From an uncultured Christensenella sp. (GTDB taxonomy: Bacteria > Bacillota > Clostridia > Christensenellales > Pumilibacteraceae), in assembly GCA_910585955.1 (NCBI GenBank), contig CAJUGC010000010.1, positions 24,651 through 88,650 on the forward strand: a stretch of DNA of 64,000 bases, written 5' to 3'. This document shows, in pieces, positions 51,699-60,825 of this stretch. The translations under genes were made by a program, and so were the position numbers. Each line of letters opens with the position of its first letter. Positions within the stretch are counted from its first letter, which is position 1. The notes beneath the pieces were generated by a model. It was not told the origin of the DNA. It made no database searches and was given only the letters and a program-made list of their open reading frames with translations.

Positions 51699-53309
51699 CT
51701 ATTGCCTATTCCTTAATATTTGCAAACAAAAATCCGATCGAGCTTTATGCGTCCGACCGGATTTTTCGATTTGGTGGACTAATGGTGATTGAGTTTGAAC
51801 ACCTTTCAAGCGTTCCAGCACCTCTTTTGTTTCGTCCAGTCGTACCCGTTCGATAGACTTGTCAACCCCGGAATTCAGATAATTAACGACTTTGATATGT
51901 TCGTCGTCAAAAATATACACCATAAACACAAGGTTGTCAATGATTTGCCGCTGGTAGTCTTTGTCGGCCGGGTCGCCCTTTATAAGTTGCGCGACAAACG
52001 ACAGTATGTCTTTTGCGGTAATTTTGCGCCCGCGTTCTAACTCGATTTGCGATTTTCCCCTTGCAAGTCATTCAACAGTATTTCATACTCATTCATTTTC
52101 TTTTCAATGTTCGCACGGAGTAAAGCGTTTCGCGCCTCAATAAATGCGTTTGTCAAGTCCTCGATTTCTTGCTGGGCTTTTGCGATGCGCGTTTCAATGC
52201 TTTTCATTCCGTCGTCGCCCGTGCGCCTTTCATAGTATGCTATTGTATCGTTCGCGGCTTTCTCGGCGTTCTTTTTGTCGCTTAAAAACTCTTGGACTTG
52301 CTTTGTAACTCGCATTTCCAGCGTGTCTTTGTTTCCCGCGCCTTGTCGCATTTGCCTTTTTTCTTGCTCTTGCAAGCGTAATAATAATGCTTTTTGCCGT
52401 TCTTGCCCGTGCCGCCGTCTGGTACCATAGCCGTGCCACAATGTCCGCAAAACGCTTTGCCCGTAAGCAAATACGGCTCGACTGCTGAATTTGCGTCCGC
52501 TAAAATCTTGTTTTGGGCTAATCGCTTTTGCACGTCGGCAAACAGTAGTTTGTCAATAATAGCGGGGGTATGTGTTTTTGCATAGCCTTTCGCCGAAATA
52601 AAATTCGCCCGTATATTTCGGATTGCTCAACCACTTGTCGAAAGTGCGCCCCTTAAACGGCTTGCCATTAAAGCGTTTGCCTTGTGCGTTAAGTGCGTTT
52701 GCAATTTCGATTTTGTCCGTGCCTTTGGCGTATTCCGTGAAAATGTAGCGGACGATTTCGGCTTGTTCCTCGTCGATAGCGACTTTATGTATTGTGCCTT
52801 TTTTGCCCGTTCTGTCGGTGTCTATAAGTTTTTTAGCCGTATATAAGCCGTGCGCCCGTAAACGTGCCGTTTTCCACGCTGGTGGTCAACCCGTCGCGTA
52901 TGCGGACGGATAGCCGCTGGCTGTATTTCTCGTCGTTCCACTCAACAAACATTTCGTACAGCTCGCCGCCCTCGTCGTCGCTGACTGGCTCTAACGCCGA
53001 CAAAACTTTTACGCCGCATTGTTCTTTGAGTTGGTGTTTTAACATCATACTTTCAAAACGGTTGCGCTCGAAACGGTCAAACTTGTAAACTATGATATTT
53101 TTAAACGTGCGGCTTTGCGCGTCGTGTAACATTTGTCGAAACGATTTCCGTTTGTGCGTGTCTTTGGACGCTCTTTTTGCTTTCTCGGTGTAAACCTTGA
53201 TAACATTTAGCCCTCTGCTTTAGGCGTACTCGGTGCAAATGCGAATTTGCCCCTCAATCGTCATTTCGTTCTGTGAATGTGAACTGAAACGTGCGTAAAT
53301 AACTGCTGT
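51699..53309 (-). pseudogene. Decayed large serine recombinase
   Basis: Pieces in different frames follow the order of a TnpX/integrase-type serine recombinase. They are: N-terminus AVIYARFSSHSQNEMTIEGQ with the catalytic Ser; an in-frame TAA after ICTEYA; VYKFDRFERNR; the recombinase domain (KLIDTDRTGKKGT, FDKWLSNPKYTGEF); the zinc-ribbon CGHCGTAM; the coiled coil (SIETRIAKAQQEIEDLTNAF); and the C-terminal beta segment (MVYIFDDEHIKVVNYL). At least one nonsense codon and three frameshifts (near 52,830, 52,340 and 52,040) disable it. No start codon is preserved. It borders the younger element that begins about 53,337 and marks an older insertion at the same place. Confidence 0.85.
51728..51766. 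terminator. Intrinsic terminator (either strand)
   Basis: AAAAATCCG (51728-51736) pairs with CGGATTTTT (51758-51766) with further inner pairing; usable from both sides. Confidence 0.8.
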
Positions 53310-53336
53310 TTGATTTTATGGGCACTTTTTTATGCT

Positions 53337-53588
53337 CCGATTGATTTAGCCTTTTCGGCGTTTAGGGGTAGCACAGAGAAAAGCGGAAGTCAACGGAAAA
53401 AACTTTTGCGTAGGAATTGAATAGAAATAGATTAACGCTCGGCAGGTAAAACGTCGGGTGCTATTTTTATGCAAAACTTTTTTCTTTGTCGTTGACTTCC
53501 GTGTTACGGGATAGACAGAAAACAAGCCTGTAAACTTTTCCCCGTGCTTTTTGTTGTCGTTGCCGAAAAGGCTAATCAAATCAATCGG
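53337..53588. repeat. Long nested imperfect palindrome before the 88-aa gene
   Basis: Outer arms 53337-53359 and 53562-53588 are complementary except for a 4-base insertion (53574-53577). Inner arms CGGAAGTCAACG (53384-53395) with CGTTGACTTCCG (53490-53501), and GAAAAAACTTTTGC (53396-53409) with GCAAAACTTTTTTC (53471-53484, one mismatch), nest within. The last arm runs into the GGAGG ribosome site of the next gene, so folding could hide it. No gene is seen inside. Confidence 0.8.
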
Positions 53589-53600
53589 AGGTATTCCAAA

Positions 53601-53867
53601 ATGAAAACCAAAAGCACAAAGCAAGAGAGCAAAAGAAAGTTCTATCTTTCGGAGTTCTCGTACTTCGACGGAGAATACGACGTTACGTTCAATATCGTAG
53701 ACGTGGATTTCGACCGCCAACAAATCACCGTTGCCATAAGCCGTTGCGGTAAGATAACGCAAGACACGTTCGATCTTATTCGGGACGAAAAAGGTAATCT
53801 GTATTTCGAGTACGGAAAGTTCTACGAAAACAAAATATCTCATGATGATTTCGAGGAGGTTGACTGA
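53601..53867 (+). CDS. Small element-encoded protein, unknown function
   Basis: 88 aa, basic N-terminus then mixed beta-like sequence (FYLSEFSYFDGEYDVTFNIVDVDF). GGAGG is 7-10 bases before the ATG; the frame extends upstream through the palindrome but without another ribosome site. It ends one base before the sigma-like gene, so the two form an operon. Similar small proteins paired with a sigma-like factor are common in clostridial mobile elements. I do not recognise the family. Confidence 0.75.
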   Translation: MKTKSTKQESKRKFYLSEFSYFDGEYDVTFNIVDVDFDRQQITVAISRCGKITQDTFDLIRDEKGNLYFEYGKFYENKISHDDFEEVD

Positions 53868-53868
53868 T

Positions 53869-54489
53869 ATGAAAGCTAAAGTTCTCGATTTCAGTATTCA
53901 AAAAGAAACCATTTCTCCCGACAACGTGCTTGCTATGTCGGAAATTATAGCCTTTATGGAAACGCGCTATCTCATAGGCTATATGGGTAGCCGTATGCAG
54001 AAACTATACGCAGACCTATATTCGGATATAAAGAACAAACACAATAAAAACCACGTTTTCAGCGACGGTTACGATTTAGTACAGGAAAGCGCATTATTCC
54101 TTTGCGAACATTACGGGGAACATTTGTATGATGTTCTCGGTTATACCAAGAAAGGAAAGAAAATAACGGTAAGAATAGCGTGCATTAAAAAGATGATGAA
54201 ACTTATAAACCGCAAATGGAGTGATAATTACCGTTGCACAAGTGCGGACGATTTAACACCGGCAAACGAACCGTCGGTTGAATTGAAAGACGAAACGCCG
54301 CAGGATTACACTCTCTACGATAAAATTGTCGAAAGCCTTAACCTAACAGACAATATGCGTATCGCCCTTGAATGTCGCATAAAGGGTTTAAGTTATCCAG
54401 AGATAGGCAGAATACTCGAAAGAGCGCAATCCACTGTATTTGAATACTTTATTAAAATGCGCCAAAGATATACGGCAATTTACGGATAA
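53869..54489 (+). CDS. Sigma-70 region 4-like regulator of the element
   Basis: 206 aa. The C-terminal 55 residues (LNLTDNMRIALECRIKGLSYPEIGRILERAQSTVFEY) form a helix-turn-helix like sigma-70 region 4. The N-terminal half is helical, without the region 2 motifs of a full sigma factor. Such proteins regulate conjugation or excision genes in clostridial elements. The start was chosen at the ATG following GAGGAGG, one base after the previous stop. It converges on the TIGR04141 gene, whose end is 11 bases away. Confidence 0.78.
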   Translation: MKAKVLDFSIQKETISPDNVLAMSEIIAFMETRYLIGYMGSRMQKLYADLYSDIKNKHNKNHVFSDGYDLVQESALFLCEHYGEHLYDVLGYTKKGKKITVRIACIKKMMKLINRKWSDNYRCTSADDLTPANEPSVELKDETPQDYTLYDKIVESLNLTDNMRIALECRIKGLSYPEIGRILERAQSTVFEYFIKMRQRYTAIYG

Positions 54490-54500
54490 TCAAGTTGTGC

Positions 54501-56060
54501 TTATTTTACATTCTTTACATTCTTCAAACTTATTTTGTAGCCATATTGTTTAATATTTCTAACTGCAAAACATAAAGAAACCTTGCTGAAAAATGGTATT
54601 TTAGGTCGTTCTTCCACAAACTTATTTATTATAGCAATAACGATTTCATAATTATTTGCTGCAAAATTTGGCGGTATAATATCCTGCTTTCCGTCAATAG
54701 AAAGTTTACCTTTTAATATATTACGAGATTCAGAATCCAACCACATTTGACTTGAAACGAGGGCTTGATTGAAAAGATGGCTCAACATGCTTGACCCACC
54801 ATTATGCTTTATATGTATCATTTTATTCCCATAAAGCACATCACATGGTTCTATATTGTTTCCTTGTCCACCTCCGATAGGCACCTTATATTTATGTAAC
54901 ATAATTGCCTTGGGTAAACTCATGCTTAAAGCACTGTTATATGCATCTTCATCTTTATGGCAGTAATCAAGAAAAATATCTTGATTCAATTCAATACTAT
55001 TATATTGTTGATTGATTGTATCAACGAAGTCTATATCTATTTTATACCATTTTCCGTTACTCAAACAATATTCATTACCATTAAATGTAATTTCTGCTAC
55101 AATGCAGTCATATGCCCTCCATTCATATATTGATTGGGTATCATCTTTACTCGATATAGCCTTAATAATTTTATTTTGCAATTGTTCAATGGACATCAAT
55201 TCATTTCTTAATGATTCTATTACTTTTTCGATCTCAATATCAGCATAATGATGTCGATTATCACCGCATATAACAAAGTCTTTAATATCTTCCCAAGCAA
55301 CCACTTCGGGTACAGCCATCCAAACCTGATTAAAATTCTTATTTTTTATTTCATTTATTAAATTAACATTTAATTGCTCAATTAATTTCTTATCTCTGAT
55401 AAACTTAATATTATCAATCCATGAAAAATTCTCTTGATAGGTGGTTTCTTTATATCGTTTATAACAATAAATAAGAAATTCATCTATATTTGTGATATCT
55501 CGACTTACAGTTAAACTAAAAATGTCGCCGCCTGTGAGCATACTATTTTCAAAAATTTCATCTTCCGATTTACCACTTATATTTTTCATCAAATCTCTAT
55601 TAATGTCAAATCCAAACTCTGAAATATCACTATTTTTAGGTAATTGTTCATCGCTTTGCTTTTGATTCGTACCAACACTTGTTTTTGAAATTTTACGTAT
55701 TTCATTTTGTTTTATAGTATTAAGAATTATGCGTAAGCCAAACTGTTCTTCCAATACATTTGGCTTAAACAAAAAACGAGCATATCCAAAAGTTAAAGCA
55801 AAAATACGAGATTCGTCATCTATATTCAAAGTTTTCAGTAATACAACGCGTGAATTCGCTTGATGCAAATTATTGTTATTTTTCAAAAAGAAATCTTTCA
55901 TCCACGAGGGTTCATGAATGTCCGATGCTTTATAATAAACTTTTGATTCGTCAGGTAATGTATCCAATATAGCGAGTTCATTGGGTTTATCAAAGATATC
56001 TTCAATGTTTATTAAATTCTCTTTTATTAGGTAAATTGATAACTTATTCTTATTGGGCAT
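54501..56060 (-). CDS. TIGR04141/DUF6119 family protein, sporadic defence-island gene
   Basis: 519 aa. The N-terminus KLSIYLIKENLINIEDIF, the RIFALTFGYARFLF block, FGFDINRDLMKNISGK, NFSWIDNIKFIRDK and VWMAVPEVVAWEDIKDF follow the family pattern in order. A late segment, EPCDVLYGNKMIHIKHNGG, has the spacing of a D...(E/H)xK nuclease-like centre, followed by a Gln-containing helix. That would suit a PD-(D/E)xK fold, but this is inference. It is the last gene of the five-gene restriction operon, 14 bases after the HNH gene, so it may be an effector or accessory nuclease of that system. Strongly AT-rich. Confidence 0.85.
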   Translation of the reverse strand: MPNKNKLSIYLIKENLINIEDIFDKPNELAILDTLPDESKVYYKASDIHEPSWMKDFFLKNNNNLHQANSRVVLLKTLNIDDESRIFALTFGYARFLFKPNVLEEQFGLRIILNTIKQNEIRKISKTSVGTNQKQSDEQLPKNSDISEFGFDINRDLMKNISGKSEDEIFENSMLTGGDIFSLTVSRDITNIDEFLIYCYKRYKETTYQENFSWIDNIKFIRDKKLIEQLNVNLINEIKNKNFNQVWMAVPEVVAWEDIKDFVICGDNRHHYADIEIEKVIESLRNELMSIEQLQNKIIKAISSKDDTQSIYEWRAYDCIVAEITFNGNEYCLSNGKWYKIDIDFVDTINQQYNSIELNQDIFLDYCHKDEDAYNSALSMSLPKAIMLHKYKVPIGGGQGNNIEPCDVLYGNKMIHIKHNGGSSMLSHLFNQALVSSQMWLDSESRNILKGKLSIDGKQDIIPPNFAANNYEIVIAIINKFVEERPKIPFFSKVSLCFAVRNIKQYGYKISLKNVKNVK

Positions 56061-56074
56061 AAATTCATCTCCTG

Positions 56075-57298
56075 TTACGCAACATACTCCAATTCGATTT
56101 TCGCTTTGATGCCGTCGTAGTCATTAGGCTCTATATCAAGAAAAGCATCTTCATTGAAACCTACAAACAGGACATGCAAAAAGTCCGAAAAAGAATATAT
56201 CACTTCATTGTTTTGTTCAATATTTTCTCGAATCACATCCGTTTTTACAATTAAACAATCGTGTTGATAATCTCTATTGATAGCGGTTGTTCTGCCGTCG
56301 GGATGCGCATTATTCAAATGCTGATTAGGCGTTAATGCCATTAAATTCTCAAGATAATATGAAATTTCGGGGAATTCGCCAGCAGGGAATATATGATGAA
56401 TATGTGTGGCGTGTTCGATATCACCAATCATTTCACTTAAACCGTTACGATAATTATCATTATACTGTTTCAAACGACGCTTTGCTTTCGTTGATAAATA
56501 ACGGTAATATGCTTCGTTTATAACGATATGCTGTTGAGCGATATAGTCCTTTCTCGATACCGATTTCGGTTTTTCGGCATAAATATCTCTGAAATTATCT
56601 CTATTATACATAAGCATATCATAGGTAATAGCGTGTTGCGATATCCGACCTTTTTCAGTGCCGCGCTTATTGAGATCGAAAGCCAAAACATTTACTACTT
56701 TTGTAAATATTCTTCCACATTCGAGTTTACCGTTTGATCCTTTGCTCCCAATAGCAGTATTAGCCACCGTAAAGGTAAAAAACGTATTCTTCAAATTGTC
56801 ATAAGCCTGTGAATTTTGTTGTTCGAAAAATTCGTCAAATACGAGAGTCAGCCCCGAATCATCAACTACCTTACTGATATACTTGATAAGAAATAATAGA
56901 GCATTCCTTTCGCGTAATGATATGTATTCCAAAAGATTACGATTTATCAACTTATATACGTTTTCTCTACCGAATTTTTCTTCTTCCAATATCCCAGCAT
57001 AAGCAAAAAGTTTAATGGGTTGTCCAAAAAATTTATCATATTCATTAGATGCGGAAGAACTGTCCACTTGTACTTTTCGAAAAATATCATGAACATTTTG
57101 AATGGTATAGTCGGAGAACCAAATATCTTTTGATGTGAAATCTAAATTCCCGTTAGTATCTATGTAATTCAAAATGCAATCGGCAACAATACACAAAACA
57201 TCGGGCGTACATTTTTGATCTATCCACCGTGCATTGTGCGTAATGCGTATATCATAATTTTTTGTCGATAAAAATTCGATTATTTCTCTTTCGGTCAT
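56075..57298 (-). CDS. HNH-type restriction endonuclease
   Basis: 407 aa. The catalytic centre is a C-terminal HNH (about 299-332): HIHHIFPAGEF, then ENLMALTPNQHLNNAHP. Residues 1 to about 280 are helical with charged segments and probably read the target DNA. It starts 4 bases after the adenine methyltransferase and is followed by the TIGR04141 gene. Lying with two methyltransferases of different chemistry, it is most simply the nuclease of a type II system with an asymmetric site, as for the Alw26I/Eco31I/Esp3I group. I do not recognise the specificity. Confidence 0.82.
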   Translation of the reverse strand: MTEREIIEFLSTKNYDIRITHNARWIDQKCTPDVLCIVADCILNYIDTNGNLDFTSKDIWFSDYTIQNVHDIFRKVQVDSSSASNEYDKFFGQPIKLFAYAGILEEEKFGRENVYKLINRNLLEYISLRERNALLFLIKYISKVVDDSGLTLVFDEFFEQQNSQAYDNLKNTFFTFTVANTAIGSKGSNGKLECGRIFTKVVNVLAFDLNKRGTEKGRISQHAITYDMLMYNRDNFRDIYAEKPKSVSRKDYIAQQHIVINEAYYRYLSTKAKRRLKQYNDNYRNGLSEMIGDIEHATHIHHIFPAGEFPEISYYLENLMALTPNQHLNNAHPDGRTTAINRDYQHDCLIVKTDVIRENIEQNNEVIYSFSDFLHVLFVGFNEDAFLDIEPNDYDGIKAKIELEYVA

Positions 57299-57302
57299 TT
57301 GA

Positions 57303-58622
57303 TTACCTCCTTATCCCAAAAAAGTAAACTGAGTTATTGTCTATATTTAGCGAGCGCGTTCCATAATTGCGCGCAATCCGATAATATAAAGTAAATTCCT
57401 TTGTGGCATACAATTCCAAATCCTGTTCTGTTATTTTACGCTTACGGTCTTTCAGCGTCAATAATGCAACCGAACCGTTAGCAACCGTATTTTTAGGCAA
57501 GAAACACGCTCGTGGTGCGTAACTTAAATTCGGGATTAAAACCACAACATCTTGATTAAGGAACTTCGCAACGAGCAAGTTAGTCGTGTCCGTTATATAA
57601 GAATCATACCCGTTGATATTTATAATACAATTCGATCCGATATTTCTCGATTTCAATACTCTGTATTTGCCCGTTGGTGAAAGCATTGAATTAACGATTT
57701 GTCTATCCCTAAACGCTTCAAAAACGCCCAATTCCATAGATTCTGCGAATTCGTCAAAAAACGTATTCCTATATAGTAGCCAAGTGGGATATTGATTGTC
57801 CGTGATATAATCCTGTTTCTGAACAATATCGATTTTTTGTGTTATAGAAACTATGTGCGTATCGTTTGGGACTTGCGCAGAAGTAAACAGTAAATTTACT
57901 GTTTCAATTTTTACGCCCTTAAATCCGTTTTCTCCAAAATCCAATATAGATTGAATATGCGCCTGTTTTAATAAGTGGCGAATTTCAACGTATTCGGGCG
58001 CATTCAAAACGCTTTTGGGAACGATAAGCGATACCCATTCTCCGTCGGCATACGCTTTTTCTAAAAACCAAACAAACAAATTATTGCTTTTTGTTATTGC
58101 ACTATTTTTTTTATACAGTGCCGATAATTTGCTGTCTGTAACTTTTGCGTAAGGGGGATTTCCGATAACAAGATCGAATTTTTTCCCCGATATAGGGAAT
58201 TGCAAATAATCGTCATTGATATAGATGATTGCCGTATTCGGGTACTTTTCTCTAAAATAGGTTTCAAAAATCAATTCCGCTATCTTCAATTCGTTTTCAT
58301 CAATATCTACCAAATAAAATTCGACTATCTCTTTATCTTTGTATTTATCCGCAATAAAGGGTAAAAAGTTTCCTGCGCCTACGGACGGTTCTAAAATACG
58401 AATATGTGATTTGTCGTCAAAGTTTGGCAATTCGGACATTATTTGCTTGCAAATCATCGTATCGGTATAAAATGCCGCAGTTAAATCACGGTTAGGATTC
58501 AAATATTCTGCGGCTTGATAAACAAATTCAACGGGTAGTTTTTTGCCAAATTCGTTTATTCGTTGAACAAGATCGTCCAAAACCGCAATATTATATTTTT
58601 CTAAAAATTCGTGGAGCGTCAT
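57303..58622 (-). CDS. N6-adenine DNA methyltransferase
   Basis: 439 aa. SAM-binding motif I LEPSVGAGNF (78-87), acidic motif YLVDIDEN, and catalytic motif IV GNPPYAK (154-160) of the gamma/TaqI-Eco57I type. The C-terminal half is a target recognition region without a nuclease motif. Its ATG overlaps the stop of the cytosine methyltransferase (ATGA). Two methyltransferases with different base targets suggest one protects each strand of an asymmetric recognition sequence. Confidence 0.93.
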   Translation of the reverse strand: MTLHEFLEKYNIAVLDDLVQRINEFGKKLPVEFVYQAAEYLNPNRDLTAAFYTDTMICKQIMSELPNFDDKSHIRILEPSVGAGNFLPFIADKYKDKEIVEFYLVDIDENELKIAELIFETYFREKYPNTAIIYINDDYLQFPISGKKFDLVIGNPPYAKVTDSKLSALYKKNSAITKSNNLFVWFLEKAYADGEWVSLIVPKSVLNAPEYVEIRHLLKQAHIQSILDFGENGFKGVKIETVNLLFTSAQVPNDTHIVSITQKIDIVQKQDYITDNQYPTWLLYRNTFFDEFAESMELGVFEAFRDRQIVNSMLSPTGKYRVLKSRNIGSNCIININGYDSYITDTTNLLVAKFLNQDVVVLIPNLSYAPRACFLPKNTVANGSVALLTLKDRKRKITEQDLELYATKEFTLYYRIARNYGTRSLNIDNNSVYFFGIRR

Positions 58623-59779
58623 TTGTTTTCTTCTTGTGCTATTTTATATGCGATTTGTCTGAATATTTCCGTAGGTACTGCTTCGCCGATTGACTGACGG
58701 ATATTTATATCGTTTTGAGATAAATATTTTTTCTTTACGTCAAGAGATAGATGATTTAGTTCTTCCAAAGAATGATTGGTCCATCTGAATTCTTGCGGGA
58801 TTGACATCATACGCATAAGTTCTCGTATACTGAAAACTCTGTCATCAACGGGATGTACGGTATTTTGGCTTGCCAAAATATCATTTCTCGTGTGAACGCA
58901 GGGCGGGACTTTATCCCAATATTGTCGAGTATATTTATCCGCATTACCATTCTTAGTAAATACTTTCACACCGTTTTTATAATAATGGGGCAGACGACTT
59001 TCATCTGTATTGTCAAATGCACCTTGCCCTTCTTGCAAATTTTCAATCCAATGACGCATTTCCGGACTATAACTTCTAAACGAATGATATATATCCGTAG
59101 GGCAAATTTCACCCATTTGCGAAAGGCTCGGCAAATCGCCTATAACTTGCCTTAAAGTGGGTTCCTCTCTGTATGCCGGATAAAGCGTATCCGGATTGAT
59201 TGAAATATCTTTCCTGACACCTATTATAAGCGTTCTAGTGCGACTTGAATTTGCACCGTAATTTTTGAAATTCAATGCCCTATATTCGATATTATAGAAT
59301 TTTGCAAGATTGTCGTTTATCGCTTGCCGTATACGTTTATCCGAACCGTCTACATCCGTGCAAATCGTTTTCAAAAATGCTTTTACGTTTTCCAATACAA
59401 AATAACGGGGCTGTATTTGCTGAATTAACGACAACGATGCCACTACCAAAGAATTGCGCTTATTTTCGTCTTTCTTCTTATGATTTGCAACAGACATTCC
59501 CTGACAGGGCGGCGTAGCAATTAAAACGGTTAATTCCGCCATGTTTTCTTTTTGTTTCCACAAATCAATTTGAGATAATATTTTATTGTGCGTTTCATCA
59601 AGTAAAATATCACCCAAAATATAGCCCGAGTCATATTTGCACTTATTATTGCACTTTTGGACATCCAATCTACGAGGCAACAATTCATTGGTCGCAACGC
59701 AATTAAATCCTTCCATTTTGAATCCATAGCATCCCACACCGGCACTACTGAACAAAGATATGTAAGTTAAATGTTTCAT
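58619..59779 (-). CDS. C5-cytosine DNA methyltransferase
   Basis: 386 aa. The ordered m5C motifs are present: motif I-like SSAGVGCYGFKMEGF, catalytic ATPPCQGMS (Cys92), ENV motif FVLENVKAF, RTRTLIIGV (QRR-like motif VIII), and the late motif with QSIGEAVPTEIFRQIA. The target recognition region lies between about 230 and 320. The ATG overlaps the stop of the small XRE regulator (TAATG). It is the second gene of the operon, made before the nuclease gene as is usual for safe establishment. Confidence 0.95.
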   Translation of the reverse strand: MKHLTYISLFSSAGVGCYGFKMEGFNCVATNELLPRRLDVQKCNNKCKYDSGYILGDILLDETHNKILSQIDLWKQKENMAELTVLIATPPCQGMSVANHKKKDENKRNSLVVASLSLIQQIQPRYFVLENVKAFLKTICTDVDGSDKRIRQAINDNLAKFYNIEYRALNFKNYGANSSRTRTLIIGVRKDISINPDTLYPAYREEPTLRQVIGDLPSLSQMGEICPTDIYHSFRSYSPEMRHWIENLQEGQGAFDNTDESRLPHYYKNGVKVFTKNGNADKYTRQYWDKVPPCVHTRNDILASQNTVHPVDDRVFSIRELMRMMSIPQEFRWTNHSLEELNHLSLDVKKKYLSQNDINIRQSIGEAVPTEIFRQIAYKIAQEENK

Positions 59780-59991
59780 TACTGTACCTCCGTAGGGATA
59801 ATATCCATAACGTCTGCAATGTTACAATTAAGAACGCCGCATATTTTCATCATTACGTCCATACTTACAGGCTGATTCTTCCCTAATTTTGCCAACGTCG
59901 CCGTTCCTATATCCGCTTTTACTCTTAAATCGGTTTTATTCATATTTTTATCGACTAAAAGTTTCCACAATTTATTGTAACTGACAGCCAT
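59779..59991 (-). CDS. XRE/Cro-type regulator of the restriction operon
   Basis: 70 aa, nearly all a helix-turn-helix (LRVKADIGTATLAKLGKNQPVS) of the YozG/Cro class. It is the first gene of the operon and its promoter overlaps a small palindrome, so it probably acts as a controller (C) protein timing the nuclease against the methyltransferases. Confidence 0.85.
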   Translation of the reverse strand: MAVSYNKLWKLLVDKNMNKTDLRVKADIGTATLAKLGKNQPVSMDVMMKICGVLNCNIADVMDIIPTEVQ

Positions 59992-60020
59992 TAAATTTCA
60001 CCTCATACAATCTTAAAGAT

Positions 60021-60052
60021 ATTATATCATTTTTGTTCAACTTTCGCAAGTT
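60021..60052 (-). promoter_or_regulatory. Restriction operon promoter with overlapping operator
   Basis: TTGCGA (60044-60049), 17-base spacer, perfect TATAAT (60021-60026) on the minus strand. AACTTTCGCAAGTT (60039-60052; 5-base arms, 4-base centre) covers the -35 and is a candidate operator for the XRE regulator. Confidence 0.65.
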
Positions 60053-60123
60053 ATATATTCGTGATTTGAAATAAAATATTTCATTTATCGAAGAATATAT
60101 GTACTAAATTTCCGTTTGGCACT

Positions 60124-60313
60124 GTTGCGGGTGCTTGTATAAACGAGTGCGCCGCTACGCGGCGCAACAAGCACCCGCAACAAACCAACCAAACACAACG
60201 AAAAACAGACCGAGCAACAGCCTAAAAAGCAAGGCGGCGGCTAAAATACGGCGACACACGCAGGCTTTCCGTGTTCGCCGTATTTTTTTACGCCGCCGCT
60301 CTTTCTTGCTTTT
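60124..60313. repeat. Two strong palindromes upstream of the rep gene
   Basis: First, 15-base perfect arms GTTGCGGGTGCTTGT (60124-60138) and its complement (60167-60181) enclose a second 7-base hairpin GCGCCGC/GCGGCGC (60149-60165). Second, 60224-60241 pairs with 60292-60313 around an inner stem AAAATACGGCGA/TCGCCGTATTTT (60243-60254, 60275-60286) ending in T. These could be terminators, a replication origin or a transfer origin. The rest of the 59,992-60,825 spacer is AT-rich and shows no gene. Confidence 0.75.
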
Positions 60314-60825
60314 CATACGGCGTGTTTTCCTTTCGGACGGAGTTATGCGTACCGTCTTTTTTGTGCCGTTTATGTTCTGTTACCTTGCCGCTACCTTATG
60401 CGCCATACCGCTACTTTGTAGCCGTTTTGTACCAATAACCTACCCATAAATGCCACCGCATTATTTTTCGTTTTGTTTTACAATGTCAAGTGCGGTCAAG
60501 CGCAGTTATAAATGCGGCAAGCGACGTCATTCACTTTTTCCGTAAGCCTATGTAAAATTTTCTTGTAAAACTTTTTCAAAGTCGAAAAGACCTTGCGAGT
60601 TTGAGTTTTACAGTATAGGCACGGTTTGGGTAAAGTACGGGTTTGTTTAGAAATTGCCCGTGTAAGTCGGGAAACTGTACGGATAGAGTATATTACATTT
60701 TCAACCGAAAAACGCTATGCTTTATTCGCGGCAGAAAAAAGTCGCAAAAACTTTTTCTAATAGGAAAAAAATTTGCCTATTTGACCGCTAAACTACAATC
60801 ACAAAAAAGAAAGGAGCGTAACAAA

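Noticed and set aside
60643..60825. N-terminal extension of the HUH Rep protein
   Set aside because: The in-frame upstream ATG has no ribosome site, whereas GAAAGGAG precedes the ATG at 60,826.
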